A stretch of DNA of 38,067 nucleotides, from the IMG/VR virus record IMGVR_UViG_3300046557_000852, positions 1 to 38,067 of that record. One strand, 5' to 3'. Source of the stretch: a virus. The notes beneath the pieces are model-generated. The model saw nothing but the letters and a program-made list of their open reading frames with translations, ran no database searches and had not been told where the DNA came from. This document shows, piece by piece, positions 1 through 6,667 of this stretch. Within the stretch, counting starts at the first letter, position 1. Each line of letters begins with the position of its first letter. The position numbers and the translations under genes are program-made.

Positions 1-369
1 TTATGCAGCCCTCCGCTCAAGGAGCAGATCCAGTTCGATCTCCACCTTTTGCTTGCCATCCACCGACAGCTCTTTCTTCTCGCTATTTGCGATCTGAGCA
101 AGCAGAATTTTCTGTTCGGAGACGGCAAAGCGCTTCAAAGCTTCGCGCATCAGTGGTTGATAGCCCATGCCGTGAATTTTGGCGATAAGTTTAAATTGCT
201 CAATCAGATCTTTTGGAAGGCGGATAGAGATCGCCTGCAGTCCCATCGAGTCATCGATGCTGGTCTGAACTTCAGCGGAAACAGGTCGAACAAACGCCTC
301 GTCGTTTCCAAGTTGCCCGCTTTCCCAAGCTTCGATCGTGTCTTCAATCCTAATGTTGGTATCGGTCAT
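1..369 (-). CDS. BrnA/CopG-like ribbon-helix-helix antitoxin
   Basis: A 122-aa protein whose middle (about residues 44-82: LQAISIRLPKDLIEQFK followed by MGYQPLMREALKRFA) looks like a ribbon-helix-helix DNA-binding core of the kind used by BrnA/CopG antitoxins. It is the second gene of a two-gene operon, starting 12 nt after the stop of the toxin-like gene at 382-660, with a GGGAG ribosome binding site 7 nt before the ATG. In such pairs the antitoxin binds the toxin and autoregulates the operon. The family is inferred from motif and context. The stop codon is exactly at the window edge, so the gene is complete. Confidence 0.7.
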   Translation of the reverse strand: MTDTNIRIEDTIEAWESGQLGNDEAFVRPVSAEVQTSIDDSMGLQAISIRLPKDLIEQFKLIAKIHGMGYQPLMREALKRFAVSEQKILLAQIANSEKKELSVDGKQKVEIELDLLLERRAA

Positions 370-381
370 TTTATTACTCCC

Positions 382-660
382 TTAGCAGTGCGCGTACTTC
401 CTATAAATTCGGTAAATCTCTTCGGTGGCTTCATATGCCGACTTAATGTCGATGCCATCTTTTTCTGGGACAAACATAACCTTCAGCCTTCGTCCCTTAT
501 CGGTTTCGGATACAAACCATTTGGTAGTTGGGTTGGTCTTGTGCTCGGCCCGAATGTCCTCTAGGTACTTGCCTTCGATATTGCAAAAACATTGCTCAAG
601 CTCTAGGCGAGAAATGTTTCTTTCGGCAAGTTTTTGTTTGATCTTGTCGCTAATTCGCAT
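382..660 (-). CDS. BrnT-like toxin (family often labelled ADP-ribosyl-(dinitrogen reductase) hydrolase)
   Basis: A 92-aa protein beginning MRISDKIKQKLAERNIS and containing the pattern FVSETDKGRRLKVMFV and IKSAYEATEEI. This recalls short BrnT/RelE-fold proteins that are frequently mislabelled as dinitrogen-reductase hydrolases and sit directly upstream of CopG/BrnA proteins. The toxin-first order fits BrnTA-type type II systems, in which the toxin is an mRNA-cleaving RNase. A GGAG site lies 5 nt before the ATG. Toxicity is inferred from family and pairing, not visible directly. Lying outside the integrase gene, the pair may be host DNA flanking the prophage or cargo at its edge. Confidence 0.65.
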   Translation of the reverse strand: MRISDKIKQKLAERNISRLELEQCFCNIEGKYLEDIRAEHKTNPTTKWFVSETDKGRRLKVMFVPEKDGIDIKSAYEATEEIYRIYRKYAHC

Positions 661-936
661 CGTTACTCCGACTCTCGTATATACACTATGGCGGCTTTTT
701 GCCGTTCTTCAAAGCGGAAAAGGTAACATAATGTGTCATGGATCACACATAAGCGCCGTAGCACGAGCTCAAGCCCGGGCGGACAAGAACGATACCTCAT
801 TCTGCGCGTATATACAATGGTTTGGTTGTGACGGGCGTCACACATTACAAGTATATTGATGACTATCACCCGACTTTGATGGCTTTTTTACCAAAAACAA
901 CGTGGCGCGGGGTGCAAGTTCTGATAGGCCCATAAT
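661..936. other. Intergenic region between toxin-antitoxin pair and integrase; probable attachment-site region
   Basis: This 276-bp stretch has no convincing gene; the short ORFs here have poor composition and no ribosome binding site. It is richer in A/T than its surroundings and contains two similar segments with the core CGTATATACA (near 676 and 808), perhaps part of the toxin operon promoter. Integrase genes usually lie next to attP/attL, so one prophage end is expected here. Without the other prophage end the core cannot be defined, and no tRNA gene is visible. Confidence 0.35.
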
Positions 937-1968
937 TTATTTGGTAGACCCAACAATTTTCCCTCGTCGCAAGTAATGGCGCTGCGTCGTCTTGACGCTG
1001 TCATGCCCTAGTAGATCACTCGCTGCCTGGTCGCCGCGCATGTCACTCGTGTCATCAGCTGCCTTGGCGCGTAGATCGTAGAAGTGGAATCCCTCGATCG
1101 CTTTCTTCATCGCCGGCGAGGCTTTGGCTGCCGCCTTGCGCGCAGCGTCGAAGTGATTGCGCAGCACGGGTGCCGTAAGGCGCTTTCCGTTGGTGTTCGT
1201 CAGCAGCGCGCCGGTGACGATCTTGTGTGTCGCTTTGCGCGCGCGGATGCGCTCGACCAGCTCGGCCAGCTTGCCGGCAAGGATAATTCGCAGCGGCTGT
1301 TGCGTCTTCGCCTGGGTCACAATGAGGTGCCCGTCGATGATGTCGTGCTCGGTCATGCGCAGCGTGTCGGCGGGCCGCTGGCCGGTGAGGTAGGCCAGAT
1401 CCATGGCGTCGCGCAGCGGCGCGCTGGCCTGCGCATAGACGGCCGCGTACATCGCGTCCGTGATGTAGACCGTGCGCTTGGCGAGCGCATGCCCCCTGAT
1501 ACCCTCGCAGGGGTTGGGAAGATCGGTATAGCCCCAGCCGCGCGCCTGGTTCCACATGGTCGAGAACAGGCGCTTGCACCTGTTGGCGGTAGTCGGCTTG
1601 TCGGCGTGATCGTCGAGGAACATTCTGATGTTCATCGGCTTGATCTGGTCCAGCGGCGCGTCCTGGAAAGACGCCATCAGGTGCTTGATGTCGGATGCAT
1701 ACATGCGCGCCGTGCTGCTGGCCAGCTTCGGCACCGCATCGGTCATGTATTTCTTCTGGACGTCGGCGAAGGTGGCGCACCGGTGGGGCGCATCTATGAC
1801 ATTCAGATCGGCGTACTTGCGCAGCGCCAGAATGAAGTCGCTGCCCAATGGCACCTCCTTGCGCTTCCCGTCCACCGTGCTGCGCAGGTAGTAGTAGGTC
1901 TTCCCGCCAAAGATGCGTTTGCGCATGTGGGGCGGGAGATTCAAATTAACGGTTGGCTTTCGACCCAT
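937..1968 (-). CDS. int: Phage integrase, tyrosine recombinase
   Basis: A 343-aa site-specific recombinase that would integrate and excise the prophage. Catalytic residues visible are Arg198 in TGQRPADTLR, Lys221 in QAKTQQPL, Arg300 in FYDLR, His322 in LLGHDS and the nucleophile Tyr332 in RHYLR. The usual His of the HxxR box is replaced by Tyr (YDLR), a substitution seen in some phage integrases. An N-terminal AP2/DUF3596-like segment (about residues 15-45) and a SAM-like core-binding domain (about 65-155) precede the catalytic domain. It is the last gene of the leftward operon and its start overlaps the DUF4224 gene by 23 nt, suggesting coupled translation. Transcription from PL would place it under CI control. 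Confidence 0.93.
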   Translation of the reverse strand: MGRKPTVNLNLPPHMRKRIFGGKTYYYLRSTVDGKRKEVPLGSDFILALRKYADLNVIDAPHRCATFADVQKKYMTDAVPKLASSTARMYASDIKHLMASFQDAPLDQIKPMNIRMFLDDHADKPTTANRCKRLFSTMWNQARGWGYTDLPNPCEGIRGHALAKRTVYITDAMYAAVYAQASAPLRDAMDLAYLTGQRPADTLRMTEHDIIDGHLIVTQAKTQQPLRIILAGKLAELVERIRARKATHKIVTGALLTNTNGKRLTAPVLRNHFDAARKAAAKASPAMKKAIEGFHFYDLRAKAADDTSDMRGDQAASDLLGHDSVKTTQRHYLRRGKIVGSTK

Positions 1969-2167
1969 GATTCACTCTCGGCTGTACCCATGTTTTTGGC
2001 GGCGGCGCTTCACGGCGACCCTCGACGGCCGCCACGGTCACCACCGGCCGCCCGATCGCATTCACCCAGAAGGCTATCCCCATTGTACGCAGTTGCTCAA
2101 CCTGCTTTGATTTGACGCGGCGCCCGGTCAGGGTAGCCACTTCGTCGAGCGTTAAAAAGGTACTCAT
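1946..2167 (-). CDS. DUF4224 domain protein, integrase-associated (possible excisionase-like)
   Basis: A 73-aa protein, MSTFLTLDEVATLTGRRV followed by KQVEQLRTMGIAFWVNAIGRPVV, matching the DUF4224 pattern. It is a short predicted winged-helix-like module usually found just upstream of phage tyrosine integrases. The position, overlapping the integrase start, suggests a recombination directionality or integrase-regulatory role; this is inference. I chose the ATG at 2167 because AAAGG lies 5 nt upstream. The alternative ATG six codons earlier has no such site. Confidence 0.75.
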   Translation of the reverse strand: MSTFLTLDEVATLTGRRVKSKQVEQLRTMGIAFWVNAIGRPVVTVAAVEGRREAPPPKTWVQPRVNHGSKANR

Positions 2168-2185
2168 ATGTGCCTTTGCTGACAA

Positions 2186-2431
2186 CTAGTTGATTTCAGG
2201 CGCCAGCGTGATCGCGCTGGCCGGCACCGGCTCGGGGCTGCCGGCGAGATAAACCGTGGTCTCCACGCCGCCGCCGGACAGGCCGACCCGCATCAGCTGG
2301 ACGAAGCAATACTTCCCGTTGTAGAGCACGCGCTGCGCCTTGTAGATGGCCCGCAGCAGCATCTGGTCGTGCTTGAATGCCTCGGCCGTTGCATGCTCCG
2401 AGACGCTCATACGTGGTTCACTCGCTCCCAT
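2186..2431 (-). CDS. Small hypothetical protein coupled to the reverse transcriptase gene
   Basis: An 81-aa protein that I do not recognise. It is soluble, with a central predicted beta-rich segment (YNGKYCFVQLMRVGL, VETTVYLAG). The ATG overlaps the last 14 nt of the reverse transcriptase gene and is preceded by AGGAGG at 4 nt spacing, so it is very probably translated. It lies between the DGR reverse transcriptase and the DUF4224/integrase genes in the leftward operon. A role in the retroelement or in integration would both fit; nothing in the sequence decides. Confidence 0.6.
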   Translation of the reverse strand: MGASEPRMSVSEHATAEAFKHDQMLLRAIYKAQRVLYNGKYCFVQLMRVGLSGGGVETTVYLAGSPEPVPASAITLAPEIN

Positions 2432-3530
2432 TGCGCCTCCTATAGGTTTTCGTCAGCGCCTTGTTGACGCTGTGGCCGCGCCGCAGCACGGCGCGCGCCA
2501 GGCGGGCTCGGTCGTGATGACTGCTCCCGGACTGGCGCAGCAGGCCGAAGTAGCTGTTGGCCGAGGTGTAGACGTCAGCAGCATCGATGCCGGCGATACG
2601 GTTGACTGCTTCGTTGACGGTGCGGCGCCGGGTGCGTGTGTTCCAAGGCCGCACCACATGTCCAACGAAGTCAACTCCGCGCGCGACCGGCTGCAGAATC
2701 GTCTTGGATGGGTTCAGGCGGGCGTGTAGCCGATCAGGCAGAAAGGCATCGATGCGCGCCAGCGCGGCGCCCAGCCACTGCGGGGATTCGTGCAGCAGCA
2801 CGAAGTCGTCGACGTAGCGCACGTAGTGCCGCGCCCGCACCTGGTGCTTGGCAAACTGGTCGAGCGCGTCCAGGTAGATATTGGCGAAGAACTGCGACGA
2901 CAGGTTCCCGATGGGTAGGCCGCAGTGTGCCGGCTGGTTGGTCAGGCGTTTGTGGGCCGGCACGCGGTCGAGCAGTTCCGGTGCGCCACGCAGCTCGTAG
3001 TCCTGGCGCGGGTCGTGGTGCAGGATGGTGCTGGCCAGCTGCATCCACCACGGCTCATTGACGCGCGCTGCAATTTGGCGGTGCAGCACCTGCTTGTCGA
3101 TCGCAACGAAGAAGTTCGCCAAGTCGCACTTGAGGTACCACAGCGGCTTCGACCAGTTCTCGCTTGCGCTGCGGATTTTGGCCTCCAGCCGCTGGGCGGC
3201 GTACAGCGTGCCGCGGCCCGGGATGCAGGCACAAGTGTCGGCGATGAAGCTGCTGTAGAACCGCGGTGAAATGCGGTTGTACAGCAGGTGGTGCACCACA
3301 CGGTCGCGGAAGTCCGCCGCCCAGACTTCGCGCGCCTTGGGGCGCGTGACGACGAAGCAGATAGATTTCCCGGGTTGGTACGAGCCGTCCGCCAGCTCGT
3401 CGTGCAGGTCGATCAGGTTGCGCTCAAGGCGCTCCTCGAACAGCAAGGCGCTCCTGGAGTTGCGTTTGTTGCGCCGGCAGTCGAAATACGCGACCACCAG
3501 CTCCTGCAGATCAAATTCCGCAGGGATCAC
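2418..3530 (-). CDS. Diversity-generating retroelement reverse transcriptase
   Basis: A 370-aa reverse transcriptase that should copy the template-repeat RNA with adenine-specific errors. From the GTG start at 3530, the motifs are: catalytic Asp136 in LKCDLANFF, the DGR-typical GLPIGNLSSQ at 204-213 (the SQ box that marks DGR enzymes), the active site YVDDF at 239-243, and a thumb-like C-terminus with GVDFVGHVVRPW. I preferred GTG 3530 because GAAAG lies 4 nt upstream and it starts just after the template repeat. An in-frame ATG at 3599 would add 23 residues encoded by the template repeat itself and has no evident Shine-Dalgarno. The order variable gene, avd, template repeat, RT is the canonical Bordetella-phage arrangement. 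Confidence 0.93.
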   Translation of the reverse strand: MIPAEFDLQELVVAYFDCRRNKRNSRSALLFEERLERNLIDLHDELADGSYQPGKSICFVVTRPKAREVWAADFRDRVVHHLLYNRISPRFYSSFIADTCACIPGRGTLYAAQRLEAKIRSASENWSKPLWYLKCDLANFFVAIDKQVLHRQIAARVNEPWWMQLASTILHHDPRQDYELRGAPELLDRVPAHKRLTNQPAHCGLPIGNLSSQFFANIYLDALDQFAKHQVRARHYVRYVDDFVLLHESPQWLGAALARIDAFLPDRLHARLNPSKTILQPVARGVDFVGHVVRPWNTRTRRRTVNEAVNRIAGIDAADVYTSANSYFGLLRQSGSSHHDRARLARAVLRRGHSVNKALTKTYRRRNGSE

Positions 3531-3539
3531 ATCGCTTTC

Positions 3540-3648
3540 ATCTGCGGACAGCGCGCGCCCGGCCTTCGTTCGACTTGTGGTTGTAGTTCTGGTTGCCATC
3601 GTTGAAGTTCTGGTTCCACGCGTTAGAGGGGTTGGAGGCGTGCTGCGT
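3540..3648 (-). repeat. DGR template repeat (TR)
   Basis: A 109-bp segment whose minus-strand sense is the source copy for three variable repeats (offsets of 665, 3139 and 3845 bp, no gaps). In the sense frame used by the variable genes it is rich in AAC codons (reading N-Q-N-F-N-D-G-N-Q-N-Y-N-H), the signature of templates built for adenine mutagenesis. Against all three VRs I count 39 mismatches at template adenines and one elsewhere. The 3' (sense) end, from about 3577 down to 3540, contains adenines but is invariant in the VRs apart from one G to T, as expected for the region where cDNA priming/homing starts (IMH-like, GC-rich). Confidence 0.95.
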
Positions 3649-3820
3649 CTATTCGTGCTATCTACGTCATCCCGCCGAAGGCATCGGCCGATCAGCGGGA
3701 AAACTGCGCCAGGCCTGGCCGGACACCGCCGGCTGGTTCCTGTGGTGCGCATGGCGGTGGCCTTGTGAGCCAGCGGCACGACCAGATTTAAAAATCGCTC
3801 AGACATGACGGCCTTGACGG
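3649..3820 (-). other. Spacer between avd and the template repeat (5' part of TR RNA)
   Basis: This 172-bp stretch between the avd stop and the template repeat shows no credible gene. In Bordetella-type DGRs the RNA flanking TR is structured and is needed for cDNA synthesis, so this segment may form the 5' part of the template RNA. That role is inference from the family. The long upstream extension of the RT reading frame that crosses it has no supporting start signal. Confidence 0.4.
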
Positions 3821-4177
3821 TCACATAGCGGGCGACGATGCGGAGTGCTTGCGCCATCCACCGGCCTGCCGCCCGATCTTTGCTGTGATGCCGATGGCCT
3901 GGGCGTACTGCGTCTTCGAGATCAGCCCCAAGTCCACCGCGAGCCGGAACAGCAACTCGGTGACCTGCAGGCGCTCCAGCAGCATGTCCAGGTGCGGCAC
4001 CTTGTCCCGCGCACAGTTCGCCTTGTAGACGAGCAGCGATAGGTCCAGGCATTCAGCGTTGATCTTCTGGCCGACCGTGGTCTTGTAGTCGCGGCGCATG
4101 TTCTTGATCAGCTCCATGGCCAGCAACATCAATTCGTAGGTCAGCTTGTAGATCGGCAGTTCGGTATGGAGGGCCAT
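3821..4177 (-). CDS. avd: DGR accessory variability determinant (Avd), four-helix bundle protein
   Basis: A 118-aa, almost entirely helical protein (MALHTELPIYKLTYELMLLA, then long Leu-rich helices through residue ~95) with the size, composition and position of Avd/S23-like four-helix bundle proteins. Avd forms a positively charged pentamer that binds the DGR reverse transcriptase and template RNA and is required for retrohoming in the Bordetella system. It lies directly between variable gene 1 and the template repeat, 13 nt downstream of the former's stop. The C-terminus is basic (AKIGRQAGGWRKH). Identification rests on fold-type pattern and context. Confidence 0.88.
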   Translation of the reverse strand: MALHTELPIYKLTYELMLLAMELIKNMRRDYKTTVGQKINAECLDLSLLVYKANCARDKVPHLDMLLERLQVTELLFRLAVDLGLISKTQYAQAIGITAKIGRQAGGWRKHSASSPAM

Positions 4178-4190
4178 GAAAATTACTGAA

Positions 4191-4598
4191 TTACTGAATG
4201 ATTAATCTGCGGACAGCGCGCGCCCGGCCTTCGTTCGACTTGTGGTAGTAGCCCTGGGAGCCATCGTCGAAGTTCTGGCCCCACGCGTTAGAGGGGTCGG
4301 AGGCGCGCTGCTCGCCGGACCAGTACCAGCGCGGCTCGAACTCCTCCTTCAGGTTGGCGAACAACAGAGACTGCTCGCGGCGCGTCGGCAGGTCGCCGCC
4401 GGCGCCGACGGCGAATTTCTTCGCCTTGTCCCAGCTGACGCCTTCGACTTTGCCCGGCAGCAGGATCAGGTGGATGTCCGGCTCGCCGTTTTTGCCCAGC
4501 AGCAGGCCGGCGTACAACTCGCCCTCCCGCAGGTTTTGCGCCAAGAACTGCGCCTTGGCTTCGCGCACGCCCAGCGCTGCAATCGCTTCTTCGGTCAT
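4191..4598 (-). CDS. DGR variable protein 1 (DUF1566/C-type-lectin fold)
   Basis: A 135-aa protein ending in the variable repeat. The C-terminal part (about residues 70-133: DLPTRREQSLL, RWYWSGEQRASD, then KSNEGRARAVRR) is the DUF1566/Lcl-type C-type-lectin fold used by DGR targets to display variable residues. The N-terminal ~65 residues are a short domain that I do not recognise. There is no signal peptide or membrane segment, so the protein is predicted to be cytoplasmic. VR1 differs from the template at 10 adenines, the least diverged of the three. The start ATG has only a weak GAAAG upstream. It immediately precedes avd. Confidence 0.88.
   Translation of the reverse strand: MTEEAIAALGVREAKAQFLAQNLREGELYAGLLLGKNGEPDIHLILLPGKVEGVSWDKAKKFAVGAGGDLPTRREQSLLFANLKEEFEPRWYWSGEQRASDPSNAWGQNFDDGSQGYYHKSNEGRARAVRRLIIQ
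4205..4311 (-). repeat. DGR variable repeat VR1
   Basis: The segment aligns to template positions 3540-3646 without gaps. All 10 differences are at template adenines on the coding strand (7 to G, 2 to T, 1 to C). Homology ends two bases before that of VR2/VR3. It lies at the 3' end of variable gene 1; downstream (sense) is a direct repeat of TTCAGTAA instead of the hairpin seen after VR2 and VR3. Confidence 0.95.
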
Positions 4599-4673
4599 GA
4601 TTTACTTTCGTGTTGTAAGTGGGCCGCCGGCCTGGGGCGCGGCGGTGTTGGGTGCTGCAACTTCAAAATCGGT

Positions 4674-4784
4674 CTACCACCAGTTCCAGATTGCCAGCGC
4701 AATGAACAGGCCGTAGGTCAGCACAATCTCGATCCACACGGTTCGGCGGGAGTTGTGGTCCTTTTCCACGTTCGGCTTAGTCAC
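4674..4784 (-). CDS. Small single-span membrane protein
   Basis: A 36-aa peptide with a charged N-terminus ([13 protein letters not shown]) and a C-terminal hydrophobic span (about residues 16-36, ending AIWNWW). The GTG start at 4784 overlaps the stop of the HD-domain gene and has GGAGG 5 nt upstream, which makes translation credible despite the size. A topology with the N-terminus inside is predicted from the basic residues. The function is unknown. In early-left phage operons such small membrane proteins sometimes act in exclusion, but nothing here demonstrates that. Confidence 0.6.
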   Translation of the reverse strand: MTKPNVEKDHNSRRTVWIEIVLTYGLFIALAIWNWW

Positions 4785-5373
4785 AATCGCCTCCTTCGGT
4801 TTCGTGAATCCCGGCATAGCGCTGGGATACCAGTTCGTAATAGCGGCGCAGGAAGGCGGCTTTCGCCGCCGGCGGCGCCAGCGGGACGATCTGGTCCGGC
4901 AGCGGCTCGATACCAACCAAGCACGCCCACTGGCCGGCGCCTGCCGGCATCAAGTCGCGCTGCTCGGTGGCGAGGAGAACCATGTCGGCCCGCTTGATTT
5001 CGGAGGGCATGATCGGGTTGACGCCGAAGCGGGTCAGCACGGCGTGCTCGACGGCCTTCTCGATCACCTTGTAGTCGGGGAGCAGCGCCTTCAAGGGCCG
5101 CGAGACGTCGCCGATGAAGGCCTCGGCCGCATCGTGCAGCAAGCCCGCCAGCGCGTGCTCAGGCGCCACCGCGTAGCTGACCAGCACGGAGTGCTGGGCT
5201 ACCGAGTAAAACTCGCGCACATGGCCTGTGAAGCGACACACGTGCGCCAGCGCGTGCGCCACATCCTCGATATCGAAGATGGATTCAGCCGGCGTCACGA
5301 AGTTGAAGTAGTTGCCGGACTGCGTGAAGATGTCCGGGCGCATTGGCGCGCCGATGAAGGTTGCGTGGTTCAT
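4777..5373 (-). CDS. HD-domain phosphohydrolase (YfbR/5'-nucleotidase-like)
   Basis: A 198-aa HD-superfamily metal-dependent phosphohydrolase. Metal ligands are seen in the order H ([10 protein letters not shown]), HD ([17 protein letters not shown]) and a later Asp in [12 protein letters not shown]. It resembles the YfbR-like/phage HD proteins that remove phosphate from deoxynucleoside monophosphates; the substrate is inferred. I chose the ATG at 5373 because it overlaps the rdgC stop in an ATGA junction and has a purine-rich site (GGGAGG...AAAGG) before it. The longer frame upstream is a shadow of rdgC. A nucleotide-pool role during phage DNA (or cDNA) synthesis is plausible. Confidence 0.85.
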   Translation of the reverse strand: MNHATFIGAPMRPDIFTQSGNYFNFVTPAESIFDIEDVAHALAHVCRFTGHVREFYSVAQHSVLVSYAVAPEHALAGLLHDAAEAFIGDVSRPLKALLPDYKVIEKAVEHAVLTRFGVNPIMPSEIKRADMVLLATEQRDLMPAGAGQWACLVGIEPLPDQIVPLAPPAAKAAFLRRYYELVSQRYAGIHETEGGDCD

Positions 5374-6269
5374 GCCTTTGCCTCCCCGCCCAGGGCTTCG
5401 ACCACGCCGGCCATCAGCTTGGCCAGTTCGCCGGTCATCAGCATGAAGTCGCCGTCGAAACGCTCGTCGTCGTTCCTGGTGCTTGATTCCTTCTCGCTGA
5501 TGACGTCCAGCGGCTTGATGCCCTTGATCGCCAGCGATTCGGTGAGGACGAAGGAAATCTTGCTGTCCCAGGTCATGGCCAGGCGGGTGCACTGCTTGCC
5601 GGCGGCGATGTGGCGGCGCACTTCGTCCGCCTCCAGCGTGTGGCGCACGTAGCGCACGGCCGCCTTGCTCTCGCCGGTGGCGCGCAGCTCGGTGTCCATG
5701 TCGACCGTGAAGCCGGCCGGCGCGTCGTCGGCCTGCAGCCATTCGGTCATCACGCCCACCGGCGAGCGTTGCACGCGCAGGCTTTCCAGCGGCAGCTTGT
5801 CGACCGCCTTCAGCAGCAGCTTGATGACGTCGTCGGCCTTGGCCGGGCTGGCGGCATCGACCACCAGCCAGCCGTTGACCGGGTCGATCCAGACATCCGT
5901 CGACACGGCGATGCTCAGCGCGCGCGGCAGCAGCTCGTCAGCGATGCGCTCCTTCAGCTCCTTCATCGCCTTCTTTCCCGGCATGAAGCCCTGGGCCTCT
6001 TTCATTTCCTCTGCGCGCTTGCTTGTCAGCTGATTGATCGCCTTCGCCGGCATCAGCTTCTTCTCGGTTTTCAGGCGCAGCAACATCTGTCGGTTGACCG
6101 CGTGCACCAGGTCGCCACCGTCGCGCGGCGGGACCCACCCCTGGCGCATCAGGTCATTACTTTCCGCCGGCACGAACCAGTGTGGCGCCAGCACGTCGAT
6201 CAGGTCGGCGGCGGTCATCGCCCAGTTTTTCGGCAGGCAGTAAATCTGAAGATTTTTGAACCACGACAT
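5370..6269 (-). CDS. rdgC: Recombination-associated protein RdgC
   Basis: A 299-aa protein of normal RdgC length, with the family's N-terminal [12 protein letters not shown] and internal features such as [21 protein letters not shown], and [23 protein letters not shown]. RdgC forms a ring dimer around double-stranded DNA and limits RecA loading. Phage copies may protect or steer recombination on the phage genome. It sits in the middle of the DGR operon, between variable genes 2 and 1, and ends in an ATGA overlap with the HD gene. Whether it influences DGR retrohoming is an open question raised by the location. Confidence 0.93.
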   Translation of the reverse strand: MSWFKNLQIYCLPKNWAMTAADLIDVLAPHWFVPAESNDLMRQGWVPPRDGGDLVHAVNRQMLLRLKTEKKLMPAKAINQLTSKRAEEMKEAQGFMPGKKAMKELKERIADELLPRALSIAVSTDVWIDPVNGWLVVDAASPAKADDVIKLLLKAVDKLPLESLRVQRSPVGVMTEWLQADDAPAGFTVDMDTELRATGESKAAVRYVRHTLEADEVRRHIAAGKQCTRLAMTWDSKISFVLTESLAIKGIKPLDVISEKESSTRNDDERFDGDFMLMTGELAKLMAGVVEALGGEAKA

Positions 6270-6284
6270 GGCGTGTCCTTTTCA

Positions 6285-6476
6285 TTATTGTTGGCTGATA
6301 ATTTGACGCATGCGCTGCTCGGCGACGACCTGGGCCCGCAGCGCGTGAAGCAATTCGGCGCCGATGCTGTCGTACTCGGCCCGCAGCTGGCTGCTGCGCT
6401 GCACGCTAGCGCGGTACGACTGGCGCGCGAGCTGGCGCCGCGCCGCGCGGTACAGCAGATAGATCCAGCAAATCAC
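6285..6476 (-). CDS. Small hypothetical protein with N-terminal hydrophobic segment and coiled-coil-like tail
   Basis: A 63-aa protein starting at a GTG that overlaps the TGA stop of the upstream small gene (GTGA junction), which suggests coupled translation. Residues 1-9 (MICWIYLLY) are hydrophobic, followed by a basic, Arg/Gln-rich helical region (RRQLARQSYRASVQRSSQLR) and a predicted helix to the end. It may be membrane-anchored by the short N-terminus. I do not recognise a family. Its stop lies 15 nt before the rdgC start. Confidence 0.5.
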   Translation of the reverse strand: MICWIYLLYRAARRQLARQSYRASVQRSSQLRAEYDSIGAELLHALRAQVVAEQRMRQIISQQ

Positions 6477-6604
6477 GGCTGCACCATTGCGGTCACGCCC
6501 AGCGCGCCCGCGTCGTAGGCCGCATCGATCAACAGACCGATGTCGCCGATTGCCGCGTAGGTGCGCATGCCGTCGGCGGTGCGCTCGGTGATGAGATATT
6601 TCAT
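6473..6604 (-). CDS. Small hypothetical protein (43 aa)
   Basis: A 43-aa protein beginning MKYLITERTADGMRTYAA. The ATG has GGAG 6 nt upstream, and the stop overlaps the next GTG start, both signs of a real translated gene in the compact leftward operon. The sequence suggests a small beta-then-helix fold. I do not recognise the family and assign no function. Confidence 0.5.
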   Translation of the reverse strand: MKYLITERTADGMRTYAAIGDIGLLIDAAYDAGALGVTAMVQP

Positions 6605-6628
6605 GAACGTCTCCATCAGGTGGCAGAT

Positions 6629-6644
6629 GCGCCGCGGGCGGCGC
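6629..6644 (-). other. Hairpin downstream of VR2
   Basis: A perfect 6-bp GC stem (GCGCCG/CGGCGC) with a 4-nt loop lies 34 nt beyond the sense 3' end of VR2, outside the coding sequence of variable protein 2. An analogous hairpin lies 33 nt beyond VR3. In Bordetella phage, a hairpin/cruciform just downstream of VR increases retrohoming to that target, so these are candidate homing elements. There is no T-tract, so a terminator is less likely. Confidence 0.5.
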
Positions 6645-6667
6645 CGGGGAATCAAATTGATGAAAGA

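Noticed and set aside
663-869. Short open frame (68 aa) between toxin gene and integrase
   Set aside because: No ribosome binding site, Cys/Arg-rich atypical composition and no recognised family; treated as intergenic.
1084-2115. 343-aa open frame on the plus strand opposite the integrase
   Set aside because: It is antisense to a clear tyrosine recombinase, is very rich in Arg/Val/Gly as expected for a high-GC shadow frame, and has no ribosome site.
3600-4052. N-terminal extension of the RT frame up to 4052 (544 aa in total)
   Set aside because: It overlaps avd and the whole template repeat in another frame, starts without a ribosome site, and adds residues unlike any RT N-terminus.
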